Source of the DNA: Epiperipatus broadwayi
Taxonomy: Eukaryota > Onychophora > Udeonychophora > Euonychophora > Peripatidae
Length of the DNA: 64,000 bases
Reading direction: 5' to 3'
NCBI GenBank assembly: GCA_028023455.1
Contig: JAQFVV010000049.1
Coordinates: 3,594,536 to 3,658,535 of the forward strand
A program made the position numbers and the translations under genes. Below, piece by piece: positions 36,668-47,829 of this stretch. The notes beneath the pieces are model-generated. The model was not told the DNA's origin. It saw only the letters and a list, made by a program, of their open reading frames with translations, and ran no database searches. The first letter of the stretch is position 1; each line of letters begins with the position of its first letter.

Positions 36668-39600
36668 CTAAAATATCATCACCACAAACCTTCAGGAAAA
36701 CACTGAGAATTTCTATGTTCACATATCTATAATGTTTCTTTTATATGATACTATAATTAACATAATATTTAAGTATGTACACATATGTATACATAATAAA
36801 TTATCTAATGCCATCAGAAAATATTTGTAATCAATCAAATCTATATTTGTGATTTACTTCTCCAAAAGTTGTTATAAATCTTAAACATTGTTCATTATAA
36901 ATTTTTTCCAGATTAATTTCTGTTAATGAACAACTTCCACAAGAAACCCTCAGTCATAAGATAATTTGAAACTGAAAACAACTGAATATTTATTTAGAAA
37001 TATTTGATTGGTTACAAATATTTATCAGGGACATTATATATATATGGCATTGAGTTCAAACCTAACATTACAAACCCCAAAGATGTCAGAAGGAAAAGGG
37101 GAGAAATATATTTTTTTTTTACTCAACTGACTTTTATTAGTCAAAGGGGACAATGTATATATTTTGGATAATTTAAGTTATATTTAGAAGTTAAAGTTTT
37201 AAGCACATATAAACAGTTGTCTGTAGACATAAATTCCATACAGTATTATTTTTCTATGTCTACTTGATAACTTTCTGTATTTAACTTATATCTAATATAT
37301 TATAATTTTGTTCTTTCCTAAAAATATATTTTTATATAATTGTCATTGCTAATTTATTCTATGACTTTTGTTTTTAAGAATATTAATAATTTTTGGCTTT
37401 TAATATCATTTAGATTACTTTCAATAGGTAAGTTTTATGTACATGAATACATATGTATATGTGTGTGTATGTACAAACATTAAAATTTAAGCATTTATAG
37501 ATATATTTAAAAAGTTTTTAAATAATTTCAGATTTTCTGTGAAAAAAGGCATTCTTTTATATTATTTAAATCCAATCTTTTTATTTAAAGGTGTTAAAAA
37601 AGAGAGAGATGGTCAATTTTAAAAAGATTAAGGAATATTGCCAATTCTAAAGATTTCAATCTAGTGTTAAAAAAATTTGAGACAAAGTCAATTTTAACCT
37701 AAGTTTAGTGTGAGAAAATTGGGAGTGAGAAAAATACTCATTAGTAAGCAGTTTTAAATTAAAAAGAACTGTTGATCACTTTAGACCACCCAAGACCGCA
37801 GATCATTTTGGACTTCACCAAATAACAAATTTTGAAAAAAATATAAGGATTAAAGATGTTTGTATTGCAGCTGCACTGATAAAGTTTTTTTTTATGAATA
37901 ACCAGGTATACTGTGATGTCATCAAAAAGCCAGCACATATATAGTCTGAAAAAAAAGATTGAGAAGCAATTAATAACCGAAGTGGCTTGAAGTCACTCTA
38001 AATCAGTCAGTTTTAGTACTACTATTAAGATTTTGCGCTCTTTTTAAAGGTTAAAAAAAGTTCCGTAAGATGCTGCCCTCTCTTGAATTATTTTACAAGG
38101 AAAAATCAATAAAACTGTCATTATAGGTCTAACAAAGGAAAAATAATGCCCCTTTTTGAATCTGATTGGCTGTTAAATTTTGACAACAAAAAAAATGGCT
38201 GTCAAAAACTAAAGAGTTACGATTTCTTTTCTTTCATTTTGAAAATGATAAACGAATGTTTTAGACCATTTTAAACATATTTTTTGACAAATTATAAATT
38301 ATTTTGATAAAAAAGGTAAAAATAAAATTATTTTAGAAAAATAGTTAAGACTTTAGCAAAAATTATTTACTTATCGCAACATACTTATCGCAATGTAAAA
38401 GTGGGAAGAAATCACTGACATCAGCAAATCTTTTTGGTTGGCGAGTAATGTTCCTTTTAAGATTTCTGCTATTGAATATTTTTATGATTATAAATGAAAA
38501 TTTATTTTTGAAAAAACTTTCATTCACTTTCATAATCTGACAAATTATTAATATACTTTTTACAAACGAAACTAAAGTGAATATAATATTAAAAGATGAA
38601 TATATTTTGACCATTGAGTTTGTGAATTGACATTTGAGTTTGTGAATTGACCAATTAAAAGTTTAGACTTTTACCTCACTTGGCCAATAAAATAATCAGT
38701 GGTTAAAAGGTTAATAAGTCTGATTGCTTCTCAGATCCAACACATCATTTTTTTTACATATTTTGAAGGATTCTAGAGCAGTATGAAGGGGAAGAAAAGA
38801 TATTTTGTTGGACAGTTCTATCAAGGATCCAAAGAAATGTCTGCACATTGGAAGAGTTAAATCTAAAAAGGAAATTAACAAATAGCATCTCCAGACCAAA
38901 GATGAATCCAACCTTGCTATTGCTTGACCTAGGCTATTGGTGGATCACAACCAAGCACAAAGTAAAATGCTAATAAAGTATATCTCAAGCAGAAAGTAGT
39001 CATTTATCTATTAATATGCCTAAAAACAGAAAGAAAGAAGAAATGAAAAAACTCATCACATTGCTAGTGTCTTTAAAGAAATGCAGTCTGTGAAACAATA
39101 TCATCATCTCAGTAAGACTAAAAGAAGAATTAAAAGCCCAAGCTTAAAACAGAACTTTTCCAGAAGACTACTGTAGTTAGTGCTTCTATGCATGTTAAAT
39201 AATGGTATGTGGCTGAATTTAAATTTTTAACCTTGAACAAGCTGACTTTCCAATGAAATTCACTAAACTCACTGAAATAGTCTCTACGTGGGAAATAAAA
39301 AGAAGAGCCTGGTAATATCAATTTTATTTTTATTTTCTCAATGACTATTAAAATTTTCTCTTAGATAAATCCATTTGTCTCTCTCTCTTCAAAGTATTAA
39401 AATAAGAATTAATTATTAGAAAGTTTTTTTTTAATAATGATGTATATTGACTTTATCAATATATTATGTATTATTTGATTATCATTATATGTAACCATTT
39501 ATATATGCATTTTTAAAAAAAATGTTTTATTATGGATTAATTCAGGTATCATGAGAAATGTATTATTCTTATCATATACAAAGGTTAAATACAAGATGTA

Positions 39601-40485
39601 TGAATAATGGAAAGTAACATATACACACACACACACCTTGTGATATAAATATGCCTACGTGAATATGTGTATGAATGTGAATATGTGTATGAATGTACAA
39701 ATCGATGAGGGTAGAAATTTAGTATAATGAGAAATAGATACTAAAGTAATTAGCAACCTAGATTAATTAATGGAAATTGAGATAAATAATTAGGAACAGA
39801 TTTTTTTAAAAATATTCCTATCTTTTTACTTAAACTAACTTTCCCTACCTATTTCTCGATTATTATTTTTAAAATTATAGGCATAAAATTTATGTTATGT
39901 ACAATATGGGAGTATATGTGCGCATCAGGTGTTTATTTATAAAATTAAAATTTTCTATGATATGAGACTTCTGTTTACCCACTAGAGATATGAACATGCA
40001 CATATCACCCTATATGATATTGATGATTGAGTTTAAGTTTCATTAAAGGGAGGGGGGGAACTTTTGATTATTATTATCTGAATGTAACTAAACTTATGAT
40101 TAATTATGTAAATTTTTCTATTTGTATATTGATGACTAAAGTTTATATATTTCTTAGAGTTAATTATTGTTTTGTGAAATTAGTTTACTCATTATCATCA
40201 TTGGTGGATTTCAACCATAAAACATAGTTTAAAATATGTAACAATATTTTAGTAAAGAATTATGGATTGACAAAAGATACGATTTGTGTTATGAATTAGT
40301 TATAAAGTTGTGGCTAGAAATATCATTGCCATCATTATCATCATCATCATCATTTTATTAATTAATAGTCTAAATAAATATATTAAGTGGCCAGATAAAT
40401 GATTATTTCCATTTTGTTAGTTTGTTGTTTGTGAGCCATTATAAGGGATATGACTACCATTGACGATCTATAGTATTCAATATGA
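36668..40485. other. Long AT-rich non-coding stretch
   Basis: No supported gene. Small open frames at 38363-38614, 38711-38911 and 39130-39321 have no recognisable motif. A 19-bp direct duplication of TTTGAGTTTGTGAATTGAC lies at about 38615-38652, and a (CA)n/(CACA) patch near 39622-39637. Confidence 0.5.
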
Positions 40486-40832
40486 GCTAGTAAAACTTTC
40501 ATCATCATCATCATTATCAACCATTATCAATCCACTGCAGGATGAAGGTCTCTCCAAGTTTAATCCATCTTCTCTGATCTTTAGCTTCTCCACATTACCC
40601 CTACACATTTTCTTATTTCATCCATCCATCTTACATCATCTGCGAAATCTAAATGACTTAAATAATCTCCATTTACTTTCACTCCTTTAGTTTCCCATTT
40701 TAATCCACAAAATACTTCTTGCAGCACTGCTGTAAAAAGTTTTGGAGTTATGGAGTCACCTTGTCTTACACCTTTCTCAATGTTGACTTTCCCAGTATCA
40801 TTATGTAATCTAATTGTTGCTAGTAAAACTTT
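40486..40832 (-). mobile_element. RTE-type LINE with internal deletion and 14-bp TSD
   Basis: The target-site duplication GCTAGTAAAACTTT is at 40486-40499 and 40819-40832. Between them (40500-40818, minus strand) is a RT fragment matching 30950-31130, joined directly at about 40635 to the 3' tail matching 30190-30330. The 3' end is a GAT/ATG-rich tail (plus-strand ATCATCATC). The catalytic box region reads DFADDV here, so it derives from a less damaged copy than the one at 30.9 kb. Total insert is ~319 bp. Confidence 0.9.
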
Positions 40833-41149
40833 ATGATGATCTATATTATTAAATAGAAGCTGGTAAACTTATAATATCATGACATATGAGCTTTTAAAGG
40901 GTTTTATGATATCAAACTATTAAATATGACCTATATGATAATTTGTATGATAGTTTATTTGCACAATTATAGAATAATGAGGATATTTTACCATTAACAC
41001 AAGTGCAAATGGTATATTGTTTGAAAATGGAAATCCTACATACAACTATAAACAGTGTACCAATTGAGGTTGAAACCAGGTACAATTATCAGTAGGTATC
41101 CCATATAACTTTATCTAGGTTCAAATAGTCTAGTGACACCCAGATATAT
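40833..41149. other. AT-rich non-coding stretch
   Basis: Target DNA between the RTE insert and the PLE block; no gene. Confidence 0.5.
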
Positions 41150-41257
41150 ATATATGTAAAATAAATAAAATATCCGTTAATTAAAAACAATATTGTAATT
41201 ATAATTGAAATAATATTTTTAACAGTTTACAAACAATTACAAACAATCTTTAAATCC

Positions 41258-41298
41258 GCAGAAGTACTTTCGGTTACTTTCTAACCTGCCTCAACTGC
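41258..41298 (-). ncRNA. Hammerhead-like fold in PLE 3' region (HHR4), main copy
   Basis: On the minus strand: stem I GCAG/CTGC, core TTGAGGCA where CTGANGA is expected, stem II GGTTA/TAACC around GAAAG, GAAA, and minimal stem III AG/CT around TA giving the cleavage triplet CTT. The fold and 3' core match a hammerhead, but the 5' core has an extra C and a T for C3. Conserved in all three PLE copies. Confidence 0.5.
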
Positions 41299-41538
41299 TA
41301 TTAAATTTAAAAACAAAAGTGGAAGCAAACGTCATCAATTCAAATTCCACGACTCTCGTATTTTAATGTTAGAAGCTTGTCAATTTATTAAATGCATTTT
41401 ATTCCTGTTTATAAAAATCGTCTCTAATTTTTCTTTTACTATGGTTTCTCTCTTCATGAAGAATTTTCACATTTTCAAAATTAAATTTAAATTTATATTT
41501 ACATGTTTTTTTGTGATCTAAGAAAACTGAAGGTGATA

Positions 41539-42077
41539 TTAAATCACCATTATTTTTATTTTTACATGCTTATATAACAATTCATGTTCCTTCAATCTTT
41601 TCTCAATACTGCACCTAGATTCACCTATATATGATAGCATACAATCACAAAAAAATTGATATATGACATTACTTTTTTGCTTGATAGGTATGACATCCTT
41701 AGAATTATTGACTAATTTATTAATATTGTTTGGAACGTAGAATGAAACATTAAACACATTCTTATATAAATCCTTAAAAAATTTCACTTGTGGATTTGAA
41801 ATAAATGGAATAGATATTCATTTTTTACTATTAATCTTCATTTCTTTTAAATTATAATAATTTTTTTAAATTGACATAAAGTATTGTTTATTTGTTCCAT
41901 TTTATAACCAACATCAAGCAATTCCTTGGCAAATATCACAATATTTTTCAGTTTATCACTTTGGTAATGACATAATTTTTCATTCTGAAACAAAAAAGAT
42001 TTAAAACTTGCCATCTTATGCATCATTGATACTTTTGATTTACAATTTATATATCCTCTTTTTTGCAGTGGCTTCAT
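41539..42077 (-). pseudogene. PLE main copy: linker and GIY-YIG domain (frameshifted)
   Basis: Two minus-strand pieces (41847-42077 and 41539-41787) in different frames follow the RT. The first has LQKRGYINCKSKVSMMHKM. The second has SNVIYQFFCDCMLSYIGES, where YIG belongs to the GIY-YIG nuclease motif, then EKRLKEHE. Further frameshifts occur near 41540 and 41840. The inverted copy 45928-47330 is intact across the same interval and shows the original layout. Confidence 0.85.
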
Positions 42078-42124
42078 AATTAGTTTATAATTTAATATAC
42101 TGTTATCTCTTGTGATCTTTAAAT

Positions 42125-43480
42125 CTAAATAGTTAATCTTATTGTCCTGTTCTTTTCAATAGTCCATTTCAAGCCATTCAACTTATTTAATTCCTCTATA
42201 AGCAAATTTATACTATTAGTATTTCCACAAACAAAAACACCATCCACATATCTTTTGTAAATTTTAATATCTCCAAAAACACACATATTTAAAATACTAC
42301 TCTCATATGTAGATAAAACGAAATTGCAAACTTTTGCAACTACAGGCAAACCCATAGGCCACCCTTTAGTCATTTTATAATATTGACCTTCAAAAGATGC
42401 AACAATGTTATCATTAAAAAATTTTAAAGAATCAATGATAAATTTTATCATATATTTACAAATACTTTTACTTTTTAATGCATGTTCAATTATTTTTATG
42501 GAATTCATTATATCAATAGATCCATACATTTCTGTAACATCCAATGAAGCAATAACATCATTTTCATCAATCATTAAATTTTTAATACTATTTACACAGT
42601 CAAACGATGAAGCAATAGTATTTTCCCTAAATCCTAAAAAGTCTTGTAAAAGTTTACCAATATATTTAGAAGTTTGATATATAAAGGAACCACCAAAATC
42701 TATCATAACTCGCAAAGGATTACCTTCTTTATGTAATTTTATATTTGCAAAAATATGAGGACATATAGCACAAGAAGGATATATCATATAGTATACATTA
42801 TTATTTAAAACTTTATTTTTAGCACTTTTTAAAATATTGTTAATAAATTTTATTCTTTGACCATCCATATTATAATCTTCAATCAAAAAGAAACCAAGTT
42901 TGTCCATTGGCATTTTAATTTTATTAATATATTGACATTTCGTCAAGCACATACACAAACCTTTATCCTCTTTCAAACAAATCATATTATCATTCCTCAC
43001 TTTCTGTTTAAATTCTGAAATAGCCAATTGCCATGATTTATCATAAGATATTGTATAAAATTTATTACAACTAATTTTCTTAATAATATCATCAGCAAAA
43101 TTATCATTACCAGGAATCATTTCAAATGAATTTTGAACAGCTGCAAATAGTTCCAAATTATAATCATTCCAAATACCACCAACATATTTAGCTCTGCGAC
43201 TTAAAACATATTTCTGAATTAAATGTATCCTATTATTTGATAAATTAACAAAGTTTAAATCATAATAAGCATGTGGATATCGCTTATTAAATAAAAAATC
43301 AACTTTTTTTTCAAATATGTTATATAATTTACATTCAATTACTTTAAATCTATTTTCACAAATAATTTTATATTCGTTCCAAGCACACCATTCATTTAAA
43401 ATTATTAAATGTTCAATTGCTTTCAAATATTTACGAATATCGAAAAGTTCCTTTTTACAACTTTTAATAATATTATTTAA
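42125..43480 (-). pseudogene. PLE main copy: RT domain (broken)
   Basis: An open frame of ~450 codons from the fold-back insertion point to a premature stop at 42125. It carries the PLE N-terminal region, ICPHIFANIKLHKEGNPLR (RT motif 1-2 region), IASLDVTEMYGSID (motif A), KGWPMGLPVVAKVC (motif B) and YKRYVDGVF. The last is the catalytic YVDD with the second Asp changed to Gly near 42250. After EKN the frame is lost relative to the inverted copy, which reads on to NYLDLMI. The protein would be an RT for target-primed insertion. The catalytic change, the frameshift and the upstream insertion all make this copy dead. Confidence 0.9.
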
Positions 43481-44966
43481 AATAATTAGGTAAAACTGAC
43501 TTATAGTGGTCTTGACACTTCACCCTCCATTTTTAAAAAAACGTAACTACTTTTTTTTCCTACTAACTGTATCCAACTTTAATCAGTGTATGTAACTATA
43601 TCTAAGTATAAATGTTAATAATAATAAAAAAAAACTTACATTTTCATGCTTAGTTTTCATTTCTAGCGATCTTTGCTGTATATATAACTGTAAATAAATA
43701 AACCAAATGTATCCAACTTTAATCAGTTTATCTAACAATAAATAAACTATGTCTAAATATAAATATTAATTTTAAAAAAATGTAATAAAACTTACTTACA
43801 TTTTTATGCATACTTTTCACTTGGAATGTATATCTAGCGGTCTTTACTGTATATATAAATAAATAAAGTATATTAACTATAAATGTTTTTACATAAAGAT
43901 GAATAAATAAAAAAAAATGAACTTACATTTTCTGCAGGCAGCATCCGTGTTTCAAACTATGTTATTCTCACTATGTAATTGCAAAGTATATCTAACTATA
44001 AATGTATATTTTACATGAACATTAATAAATAAAATGTAATAAAACTTACATTTTTATGCTCTATTTAGAGAAGATAAGTGTCACCAATAAAGTCCCTACT
44101 GTCAAAATTATGAACTACTTTTGTTACATGTAATTTTTGCAGTGTGTAATCTCCCCACGTCCATTTACTTTTTTGCCGAAAAAAGATTCAAGTCAATGTT
44201 AAAACCAAGTATTTCAAATTATGAACAACTATTTTAACATTGATTTGAATCATTTTTTGGCAAAAAAGTCAATGGATGGGGGGGGGGGGATTACACGTGG
44301 CAAAAATTACACATGACAAAAGTAGTTCATAATTTTGACAGTAGTGACTTTATTGGTGACACTTATCTTCTCTAAATAGAGCATAAAAATGTTTAAGTTT
44401 TATTACATTTTATTTATTAATGTTCATGTAAAAAATACATTTATAGTTAGATATACTTTGCAATTACATAGTGAGAATAATGTAGTTCGAAAAACGGATG
44501 CAGCCTGCAGAAAATGTAAGTTCATTTTTTTTTATTTATTCATCTTTATGTAAAAACATTTATAGTTAATATACTTTATTTATTTATAGTTATATATACA
44601 GTAAAAACTGCTAGATATACATTCCAAGTAAAAAGTACGCATAAAAATGTAAGTTTTATTACATTTTATAAAATTAATATTTATATTTAGACATAGTTTA
44701 TTTATTGTTAGATAAACTGATTAAAGTTGGATACATTTGGTTTATTTATTTACAGTTATATATACAGCAAAGACCACTAGAAATGAAAACTACACATGAA
44801 AATGTAATTTTTTTTTAATTTTTTTATTATTAACATTTATACTTAGATATAGTTACATACACTGATTAAAGTTGGATACAGATAGTAGGAAAAAAAAGTA
44901 GTTAAGTTTTTTAAAAATAGAGGGTGAAGTGTCGAGACTGCTATAAGTCAGTTTTACCAATAATTA
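43481..44966. mobile_element. Fold-back DNA transposon with ~700-bp inverted repeats and 8-bp TSD
   Basis: The element 43489-44958 begins GGTAAAACTGACTTATAG and ends with its complement, flanked by AATAATTA at 43481-43488 and 44959-44966. The arms run inward for about 700 bp to a ~30-40 bp loop near 44200-44240. Each arm contains several diverged sub-repeats including AACTTACATTTTTATGC and CTGTATATATAAATAAATAAA. A G homopolymer of 11 near 44279-44289 disrupts one arm. No transposase frame exists, so it is non-autonomous. An 8-bp TSD occurs in hAT, P and some other superfamilies; the termini do not let me choose. Confidence 0.9.
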
Positions 44967-45159
44967 ATTTTAATTTATCCAAACATTTTGGTATTAAATT
45001 TATACAGCTGTTCAACTTTATGCTACAACAATTCGGGAATACCCAAAAAATTTTACAACTCTTGAAAAAACGAAGTTTGCACTTCAGCTTAATAATCTTT
45101 TTACATTGTCTCTGCCATTCCTTAATGATCCACCATTTTTTAAAATTACTTGAATCCAT
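44967..45159 (-). pseudogene. PLE main copy: N-terminal exon-like fragment cut off by insertion
   Basis: The frame starting at ATG 45157-45159 reads NFKKWWIIKEWQRQCKK and includes VFPNCCSIKLN. It reaches the TSD of the fold-back transposon at 44966. The same frame resumes on the other side of the transposon at 43480, after removal of one TSD copy, so a single PLE frame was split. An earlier in-frame ATG at 45195 lies inside the adjoining pLTR tail, so I prefer 45159. Confidence 0.75.
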
Positions 45160-45169
45160 TGTGTTCAAT

Positions 45170-45927
45170 ATATGTAAAATAAATAAAATATCCATTAATT
45201 AAAAACAATATTGTAATTATAATTGAAATAATATTTTTAATGGTTTACAAACAATTACAAACAATCCTTAAATCCGCAGAAGTACTTTCGGTTACATTTT
45301 AACCTGCCTCAACTGCCATTAAATTTAAAAACAAAAGTGGAAGCAAACATCATCAATTCAAATTCCACGAATCTCGTATTTTAATGTTAGAAGCTTGTCG
45401 ATTTATTAAATGCGTTTTATTCCTGTTTATAAAAATTGCCTCTTTAATTTTTCTTTTACTATGGTTTCTCTCTTCATGAAGAATTTTCTCATTTTCAAAA
45501 TTAAATTTAAATTTATATTTACATGTTTTTTTGTGATCAAAGAAAACTGAAAGAGATATTAAATCACCATTATTTTTATTCTTTACATGCTTATATAACA
45601 ATTCATGTTCCTTCAATCTTTTCTCAATACTGCACCTAGATTCACCTATATATGATAGCATACAATCACAAAAAATTTGATGTATGACATTACTTTTTTG
45701 CTTGACAGGTATGACATCCTTAGAATTATTGACTAATTTATTAATATTGTTTGGAATGCAGAATGAAACATTAAACACATTCTAATATAAATCCTTAAAA
45801 AATTTCACTTGTGGATTTGAAATAAATGGAATAGATATCCATTTTTTACTATTAATCTTCATTTCTTTTAAATTATATTTTTTTTTTAAATTGACATAAA
45901 GTATTGTTTATTTGTTCCATTTTATAA
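45170..45927 (-). mobile_element. PLE pLTR (5'-truncated tandem copy)
   Basis: It contains the C-terminal coding part and 3' UTR of the same PLE. The GIY-YIG-encoding frame 45353-45778 (CDCMLSYIGESRCSIEKRLK, then WNLN-stop) is open. Upstream a TAT-TAG stop at about 45783 replaces the TAT-AAG of the intact copy. Its end (TTTTACATATAT on the minus strand) touches the 5' end of the main copy. Confidence 0.8.
45276..45316 (-). ncRNA. Hammerhead-like fold in PLE 3' region (HHR4), pLTR copy
   Basis: Same layout as the main copy. The stem II loop differs (AAATG region) while both stem II strands GGTTA/TAACC and GAAAGTACTT are unchanged. Confidence 0.5.
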
Positions 45928-45928
45928 C

Positions 45929-47152
45929 TTTGTAAATAGTATTAAAAATTTAATGATTGATAAAAATGATGTTATTGCTTCATTGGATGTTACAGAAATG
46001 TATGGATCTATTGATAGAATGAATTCCATAAAAATAATTGAACATGCATTAAAAAGTAAAAATATTTGTAAATATATGATAAAATTTATCATTGATTCTT
46101 TAAAAAATTTTAATGATAACATTGTTGCATCTTTTGAAGGTCAATATTATAAAATGACTAAAGGTTGGCCTATGGGTTTGCCTGTAGTTGCACAAGTTTG
46201 CAATTTCGTTTTATCTACATATGAGAGTAGTATTTTAAATATGTGTATTTTTGGAGATATTAAAATTTACAAAAGATATGTGGATGATGTTTTTGTTTGT
46301 GGAAATACTAATAGTATAAATTTGCTTATAGAGGAATTAAATAAGTTGAATGGCTTGAAATGGACTATTGAAAAAGAACAGGACAATAAGATTAACTATT
46401 TAGATTTAATGATCACAAGAGATAACAGTATATTAAATTATAAACTAATAATTAAGCCACTGCAAAAAAGAGGATATATAAATTGTAAATCAAAAGTACC
46501 AATGATGCATAAGATGGCAAGTTTTAAATCTTTTTTGTTTCAGAATGAAAAATTATGTCATTACCAAAGTGATAAACTGAAAAATATTGAGATATTTGCC
46601 AAGGAATTGCTTGATGTTGGTTATAAAATGGAACAAATAAACAATACTTTATGTCAATTTAAAAAAAATTATTATAATTTAAAAGAAATGAAGATTAATA
46701 GTAAAAAATGGATATCTATTCCATTTATTTCAAATCCACAAGTGAAATTTTTTAAGGATTTATATAAGAATGTGTTTAATGTTTCATTCTACGTTCCAAA
46801 CAATATTAATAAATTAGTCAATAATTCTAAGGATGTCATACCTGTCAAGCAAAAAAGTAATGTCATATATCAAATTTTTTGTGATTGTATGCTATCATAT
46901 ATAGGTGAATCTAGGTGCAGTATTGAAAAAAGATTGAAGGAACATGAATTGTTATATAAGCGTGTAAAAAATAAAAATAATGGTGATTTAATATCTCCTT
47001 CAGTTTTCTTTGATCACGAAAAAACATGTAAATATAAATTTAAATTTAATTTTGAAAATGTGAAAATTCTTCATGAAGAGAGAAACCATAGTAAAAGAAA
47101 AATTAAAGAGGCAATTTTTATAAACAGAAATAAAATGCCTTTAATAAATTGA
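45929..47152 (+). CDS. PLE reverse transcriptase-GIY-YIG protein, 5'-truncated but otherwise open
   Basis: About 408 codons without a stop. RT motif A is VIASLDVTEMYGSID (~45968-46015), motif B KGWPMGLPVVAQVC (~46160-46201), motif C YKRYVDDVFV with both catalytic Asp present (~46270-46300), and NYLDLMI (~46393-46413). A linker with LQKRGYINCKSKVPMMHKM follows, then the GIY-YIG domain NVIYQIFCDCMLSYIGESR (~46858-46914), EKRLKEHE and a C-terminal EEAIF/INRN-type segment. No start codon belongs to the element at the 5' end because the N terminus is missing. First in-frame ATG is 45953. It is not expected to be a working gene but is the best reference for this PLE's protein. Confidence 0.85.
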   Translation, partial: FVNSIKNLMIDKNDVIASLDVTEMYGSIDRMNSIKIIEHALKSKNICKYMIKFIIDSLKNFNDNIVASFEGQYYKMTKGWPMGLPVVAQVCNFVLSTYESSILNMCIFGDIKIYKRYVDDVFVCGNTNSINLLIEELNKLNGLKWTIEKEQDNKINYLDLMITRDNSILNYKLIIKPLQKRGYINCKSKVPMMHKMASFKSFLFQNEKLCHYQSDKLKNIEIFAKELLDVGYKMEQINNTLCQFKKNYYNLKEMKINSKKWISIPFISNPQVKFFKDLYKNVFNVSFYVPNNINKLVNNSKDVIPVKQKSNVIYQIFCDCMLSYIGESRCSIEKRLKEHELLYKRVKNKNNGDLISPSVFFDHEKTCKYKFKFNFENVKILHEERNHSKRKIKEAIFINRNKMPLIN

Positions 47153-47233
47153 CAAGCTTCTGACATTAAAATACAAGATTCGTGGAATTTGAATTGATGA
47201 AGTTTGCTTCCACTTTTGTTTTTAAATTTAATG

Positions 47234-47274
47234 GCAGTTGAGGCAGGTTAGAAAGTAACCGAAAGTACTTCTGC
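47234..47274 (+). ncRNA. Hammerhead-like fold in PLE 3' region (HHR4), inverted copy
   Basis: Plus-strand copy: GCAG at 47234-47237 pairs with CTGC at 47271-47274; the core, stem II and GAAAGTACTT are as in the other copies. Confidence 0.5.
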
Positions 47275-47340
47275 GGATTTAAGGATTGTTTGTAATTGTT
47301 TGTAAACTGTTAAAAATATTATTTTAATTATATATATATT

Positions 47341-47512
47341 ATAATAATTGAAACAAATTTATTTAACACAGTATTCAAAATTAAATAATATATTCTTTAC
47401 CAGAAGTACTTTCAATTGTTTCACTGACAATTGAAACAATTGAACGTACTTCTGGTAAAGAATATATTATTTAATTTTGAATACTGTGTTAAATAAATTT
47501 GTTTGAATTATT
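47341..47512. repeat. Near-perfect 82-bp inverted repeat
   Basis: Left arm 47341-47422 and right arm 47430-47512 are almost exact inverted copies with a short centre (CTGACAA). The right arm contains GAACGTACTTCTGG, close to the GAAAGTACTTCTGC of the PLE's HHR4 motif. It abuts the end of the inverted PLE copy. Confidence 0.8.
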
Positions 47513-47751
47513 ATTATATGATTTAAAATACAGACATTTAATGGTTTTATATATATATAAGAAAAAATAGAATGGTTAGTTGCAGAGTGGTTTGTCCAAT
47601 TGAAGTATAAAACTGCTTACATGGTTATTGGCAATTGATCTAAAACAATTGATCCATAGCAAATGATAGCCTAATGAGGCATAGTGTGGAAATAGATTTT
47701 GTCTAGGTTATTCACTCCATTACAAATGGTCTAGATTATTTGTTTACCATT

Positions 47752-47829
<78 letters not shown>

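Larger units (their letters stand above)
41150..47330. mobile_element. Composite Penelope-like element insertion
   Basis: Three PLE segments in canonical arrangement. The main copy is on the minus strand (about 45165 to 41150). A tandem 5'-truncated copy sits upstream on the same strand (45927 to 45170), its 3' end abutting the main copy's 5' end, as a pLTR does. An inverted 5'-truncated copy on the plus strand (45928-47330) is joined head-to-head to the pLTR. All three share the same 3' region with a hammerhead-like fold. The main copy is interrupted by a fold-back transposon (43489-44958). Both outer flanks are short AT repeats, so a TSD cannot be resolved. Confidence 0.85.
45928..47330 (+). 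mobile_element. Inverted 5'-truncated PLE copy
   Basis: Begins abruptly inside the RT coding region at the head-to-head junction with the pLTR, and ends ~40 bp short of the 3' end seen in the other two copies. It contains the longest intact PLE frame in the window and a complete HHR4 motif. Confidence 0.85.

Noticed and set aside
37952-38735. Possible terminal inverted repeats (GAGAAGCAATTAATAACC and a similar inverted block)
   Set aside because: Only about 15-20 bases match, with gaps, and there is no TSD; not better than chance in AT-rich DNA.
42405-42677. 90-codon plus-strand frame (and 45922-46122 minus)
   Set aside because: Antisense shadows of the PLE reverse transcriptase.
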